Shown in pieces: positions 61,376 to 64,000 of a stretch of 64,000 bases of DNA (the stretch's first letter is position 1; the number at the start of each line of letters is the position of its first letter). This DNA comes from Flavobacterium anhuiense (GTDB taxonomy: Bacteria > Bacteroidota > Bacteroidia > Flavobacteriales > Flavobacteriaceae). The notes under the pieces are model-generated. The model was not told the origin of the DNA, ran no database searches, and saw nothing but the letters and a program-made list of their open reading frames with translations. Where the stretch lies: contig NZ_FMVC01000003.1 in the NCBI RefSeq assembly GCF_900101855.1, forward strand, positions 164,261-228,260, given 5' to 3'. The translations under genes were made by a program, and so were the position numbers.

Positions 61376-61465
61376 ATACTTCATTGAATTCTAATATTCA
61401 TGTGATTTAGTTTTGCTGGGGGGCAAATTTTGGGGTTGAATATTTTTTTAGAAACAATGAAGTAT
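61376..61465. repeat. Inverted repeat enclosing a G-rich segment downstream of the PAS gene
   Basis: An 11-bp perfect inverted repeat (61376-61386 with 61455-61465, word ATACTTCATTG) is separated by 68 nt. The interior holds CTGGGGGGCAAATTTTGGGG, the strongest G-tract in the window. It lies after the stop of the PAS gene at 61474. It might be the end of that transcript or a small RNA; no T tract follows on either strand. Confidence 0.4.
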
Positions 61466-61473
61466 GTAGTTCA

Positions 61474-62079
61474 TTATTTCTTTTTAACATCACTCTTTTT
61501 TTCAAAAAGACCGCTAAATATGCCTTTGCTTATTTTGTTTTTATCATCTTTTCCAGTTGCAATCAAATGATCGATATATTCCATGTAGGTTTTCTTTCTT
61601 TCTTCAAGAAAACCCACCAAATACTCCTCTGAAGCGTGCATGCCACTCGTTTCTTCAATCTGCAAAAGTTTCTTGTACAAAGGCTCTATAAATTTTACAA
61701 TGATATCGTTCGGAACCGATTTTCGGGTACAAAAGAAACCTACAATTTCACCATCGGTATCTGCTACGATTTTAAAATCGGTTACAACCCAGTAATAACG
61801 TCCCGTTTTGGCCATGTTCTTTATAATAACATGAATGTTCTCGCTGGATTTGATACTGTCCCATAAGAATTTAAAAATAACCTTGGGCATATCTGGATGG
61901 CGAATTATATTATGTGGCTGGCCGACAAGTTCAAATTCATCGTAACCAGAAACATCTATAAAGTCTTCATTCGCGTATAAAATGGTTCCCTTTTTGTCAG
62001 TTTTACTAAGCAGTACTTTATTCTTATTCCAGTCCACTTCTCTATCAGAAGGTGTAGGACGGTGCAATCTGGTATCCAT
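61474..62079 (-). CDS. Stand-alone Aer-type PAS-domain protein
   Basis: The 201-residue cytoplasmic protein has a PAS domain (about 20-122) of the Aer redox-sensor type. ILYANEDFIDVSGYDEFEL is followed by GQPHNIIRHPDMP (Arg60, His61, Asp63) and TGRYYWVVTDFK. In E. coli Aer the RHPDMP region binds FAD and senses electron-transport state, so a flavin is likely here. After the PAS a helical tail (125-201) rich in Lys and Glu replaces the membrane and methyl-accepting parts of Aer. It is the last visible gene of a leftward run starting beyond the window. Confidence 0.88.
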   Translation of the reverse strand: MDTRLHRPTPSDREVDWNKNKVLLSKTDKKGTILYANEDFIDVSGYDEFELVGQPHNIIRHPDMPKVIFKFLWDSIKSSENIHVIIKNMAKTGRYYWVVTDFKIVADTDGEIVGFFCTRKSVPNDIIVKFIEPLYKKLLQIEETSGMHASEEYLVGFLEERKKTYMEYIDHLIATGKDDKNKISKGIFSGLFEKKSDVKKK

Positions 62080-62141
62080 AAATTTTACATTTAAATTAAT
62101 TTACAATTCAGTAAGTATAAAATGAATCCTTTAAACCATTT

Positions 62142-62486
62142 TCAATTTGACTCGATCTCCAAGACAAGAAGAATATTTCTGATTTTACGAAAAACGGTTT
62201 CAAGTTCATTTTCAAGCCATTCAGGAATCTCATTATCAACCGCAAGATTAAGCTGGCGAATATCGTTCACGATCTGAATCAGCTTTTTATACTGAAAATC
62301 GAGATCATAAACATGAGAGCTAGTTTGGTAATTTTTAAAAATCTCTCTTACCTCTATTTCAAAATCTGATCGGATTTTAATTTTTTCGATCGAATCTAAT
62401 GTTATGCTTTCATTCAAAAAATCTTCAATTATTTTTTTAAGATTATGCAGCGTAGGCACTGCAGTTGGTAAATCATACTTAAACAT
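62142..62486 (-). CDS. Small helical protein of the PAS/sensor cluster
   Basis: This 114-residue protein is predicted to be almost wholly alpha-helical (LHNLKKIIEDFLNESITLD, FQYKKLIQIVNDIRQLNLAV, WLENELETVFRKIRNILLVL). It has no signal peptide, membrane segment or recognised domain. The charged four-helix pattern could serve as a partner or adaptor for its neighbours. It lies between the PAS gene (62 bp) and the membrane sensor gene (49 bp), in the same direction, so co-transcription is likely. Confidence 0.6.
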   Translation of the reverse strand: MFKYDLPTAVPTLHNLKKIIEDFLNESITLDSIEKIKIRSDFEIEVREIFKNYQTSSHVYDLDFQYKKLIQIVNDIRQLNLAVDNEIPEWLENELETVFRKIRNILLVLEIESN

Positions 62487-62535
62487 ACAATTGGTTTAAA
62501 AAATATTAGTATTGTTTTGGGGCTTGGCTCGAGTT

Positions 62536-63390
62536 CTAACTCCTGCTATTTGTCGATTTTACATGGATATCATTAACTAAATCATCTATTTTTTTGGCGC
62601 TTTCCCTCATCATTTCAAGATAACTCAGTAATTTATCATTATCTGTATGTCCTTTCGAAACATCAATAAGCTTTAAAACAGAATTTACAGGCAACTTTAA
62701 ATCTAAAGTTGTTCTATGAATAAAATCATTATAATCTTTTGTAGCAGACATTGAACTGTATTTCGCCGAAGCCAATTTCATGTTTTCCAACTCGTATTCG
62801 TCTGAAATTTTCGAAATGTGATTTTCGCTATGTTCTTTAAAATAATACGCCCAGTAACCGTTCATAAAAAATACAACAGCAGCCAAAACGGTATGGATAA
62901 TCAAAGTTTCAAGATCAAAATTTACTTGAGAAAAGTAAACCTGAAATCCGTTAGCATCATTATAAATATAGTTTTGAAGATAAGCTAATCCAGCGTGATG
63001 TAGAACAACAAGTAAAGTAAGCGGAATTTGAAGTTTCCAGTTCTGATAAATAATTAAAATCGTACTGGCAATAAATACCGTAAAATGCATTTCAAACATT
63101 CCGTGCATTTGATAAATGTACTGCGCCATGAAAATTGCCAGAACAACAGACAGAACATACTGGTAAAATTTAGAATTTTTCATGAAAAATTTTGCCGAGT
63201 AGTACAACAAAAGATTTAGCGTTCCAACACCAACGCCAATTTCAAAAGTATCGTATTTAAAAGACAGTCCGATACCCAGCAGAAAATATACTGCAAGTAC
63301 ATAATTGATAATTGTATCTGATTTTTGTGTCATTGTAGACATAAAACTGTGCAGATAGTCTTGTTCGTTTAAGCTAGCTTTTGTTTTCAT
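62536..63390 (-). CDS. Six-helix membrane sensor with a degenerate histidine-kinase dimerisation segment
   Basis: The 284-residue protein has six membrane helices (about 28-184) resembling the membrane module of some methyl-accepting receptors and GGDEF proteins: MHGMFEMHFTVF (His96, His102), a YQNWKL turn, and VVLHHAGLAYLQNY (His131, His132). A coiled region leads to residues 218-275, which match a HisKA dimerisation helix column by column (FIHRTTLDLKLPV against FLANVSHELRTPL). The phospho-accepting His is Leu229, and no ATPase domain follows. It may signal by protein contact and not by phosphorylation. Confidence 0.7.
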   Translation of the reverse strand: MKTKASLNEQDYLHSFMSTMTQKSDTIINYVLAVYFLLGIGLSFKYDTFEIGVGVGTLNLLLYYSAKFFMKNSKFYQYVLSVVLAIFMAQYIYQMHGMFEMHFTVFIASTILIIYQNWKLQIPLTLLVVLHHAGLAYLQNYIYNDANGFQVYFSQVNFDLETLIIHTVLAAVVFFMNGYWAYYFKEHSENHISKISDEYELENMKLASAKYSSMSATKDYNDFIHRTTLDLKLPVNSVLKLIDVSKGHTDNDKLLSYLEMMRESAKKIDDLVNDIHVKSTNSRS

Positions 63391-63423
63391 AGGTTATTAG
63401 TTTTAGGTTTTTGGAAAAAATAG

Positions 63424-64000
63424 TTATTTAGTACATTTAGGTAATGAGCAACCGTAAGCTCTAAGAGCTAAGGCGTTAAAAGACGGATTTCCTTTTCTGC
63501 TAAGGAGCGAATCGATTGCCATTTGGGCATAATTGCTTCGAGTATCCGTACAATATCTGGTTTTATTGTAATTGCCTCTATAATACAAATTATGCGACTG
63601 ATCTAGCAAAACAGCCTGAGGTGTTGAAATAACGCCACATTTTTCAGCAATTGATTCGTCAAAGTAAACAGGAATCTCAGCGTCAAACTTTTGCTGAATT
63701 TCATCAATAGTAAATTTTTTCTGTTTGTTCAACACAACAATTTTAAAATTGATCTGATCTCCATATTTTTTTATCAAATCACTCACATGTGGCACATTGA
63801 ATCGAGAACAGGGACATTCGGGGTTAAAGAAATGTATAAAAATGGGTTTATTATCAAATGCACAGCATGGGCCAAGTTCTATATTAGATCCCATCGCAAT
63901 AGCCTTATAATTCTTTGGAATAGGCGTTGGAAGACTGTACTTAAACTCGTTCTGCCAAAACAGATATCCAATTGAAAGAAGTAAAAATGTAAACCATAAA
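63424..64000 (-). CDS. Membrane-anchored thioredoxin-fold protein with CPC motif, 5' end cut
   Basis: An internal ATG at 63894 would give 156 residues, but the frame stays open to the window edge and encodes a membrane anchor (WFTFLLLSIGYLFWQNEFKY). The true start therefore lies beyond 64000. The thioredoxin-like domain has IHFFNPECPCSRFNVPHV with a CPC redox motif. A cis-Pro region STPQAVLLDQ and a C-terminal CSLPKC pair follow. The domain would face the periplasm and carry out thiol-disulfide exchange, or sense redox state. It is the upstream gene of the PAS/sensor cluster. Confidence 0.8.
   Translation of the reverse strand, partial: LWFTFLLLSIGYLFWQNEFKYSLPTPIPKNYKAIAMGSNIELGPCCAFDNKPIFIHFFNPECPCSRFNVPHVSDLIKKYGDQINFKIVVLNKQKKFTIDEIQQKFDAEIPVYFDESIAEKCGVISTPQAVLLDQSHNLYYRGNYNKTRYCTDTRSNYAQMAIDSLLSRKGNPSFNALALRAYGCSLPKCTK

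Noticed and set aside
61376..61465. Riboswitch or rRNA/tRNA gene
   Set aside because: No cloverleaf, conserved aptamer core or downstream target gene could be made out.

Overview
The window is AT-rich, tightly packed and reads as a chromosomal segment of a Flavobacterium-type member of the Bacteroidota. Support comes from an ECF sigma/FecR/SusC/SusD import locus, PorX and a cargo protein of the type IX secretion system (T9SS), a fused LpxC-FabZ, promoter boxes of the TTG/TAnnTTTG type, few Shine-Dalgarno sequences, and intergenic palindromes of the kind common in Flavobacterium. No rRNA, tRNA, CRISPR array, insertion sequence or prophage was seen. Most genes are housekeeping.

Layout. 1-7.2 kb: an OmpR-type response regulator cut by the window edge, divergent from an LTA-synthase-like membrane phosphotransferase, with three TTAAG boxes at exact 11-bp spacing between them; then a secreted zinc phospholipase/nuclease-like protein, a secreted unknown, and a LysR regulator with a YeiH-type transporter. 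7.2-11.4 kb: a DUF1444-like protein, a membrane VWA-like protein, fabG and a small membrane protein. 11.4-21 kb: an outer-membrane import locus, transcribed leftward in the order ECF sigma, FecR anti-sigma, SusC with an STN domain, SusD, a HExxH lipoprotein and a DUF4302 lipoprotein. 21.4-24.4 kb: a leucine-rich-repeat T9SS cargo protein and a small GIY-YIG-like protein.

24.6-32.2 kb: one leftward cluster of HD hydrolase, lpxD, lpxC-fabZ, lpxA, efp, a second divergent lpxD-like gene, an NTF2-like protein and sucD; this is the lipid A module plus translation and TCA genes. 32.4-36.2 kb, rightward: porX, tsaE, an alanine-dehydrogenase-like gene and a DUF4258-like protein. 36.3-51.7 kb: genome maintenance and translation genes (ung, mutS2 without Smr, ettA, holA, tsaC, uvrD) mixed with a DCC oxidoreductase, an orphan HsdR-N-type nuclease, a family 2 glycosyltransferase, an OmpA lipoprotein, a TSUP transporter and a patatin. 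51.8-61.3 kb: M1 aminopeptidase, a Dph6-like ATPase operon with a HExxH protein, small secreted proteins, a large acidic protein with a SUKH-like tail, and recG.

61.4-64 kb is the most unusual part. It encodes a stand-alone Aer-type PAS protein, a small helical protein, a six-helix membrane sensor fused to a histidine-kinase dimerisation segment whose phospho-accepting His is replaced by Leu, and a membrane-anchored CPC thioredoxin-fold protein that runs off the window. It resembles an energy or redox taxis receptor split into pieces, in a lineage that generally lacks flagellar chemotaxis. It is the best candidate here for an undescribed system.
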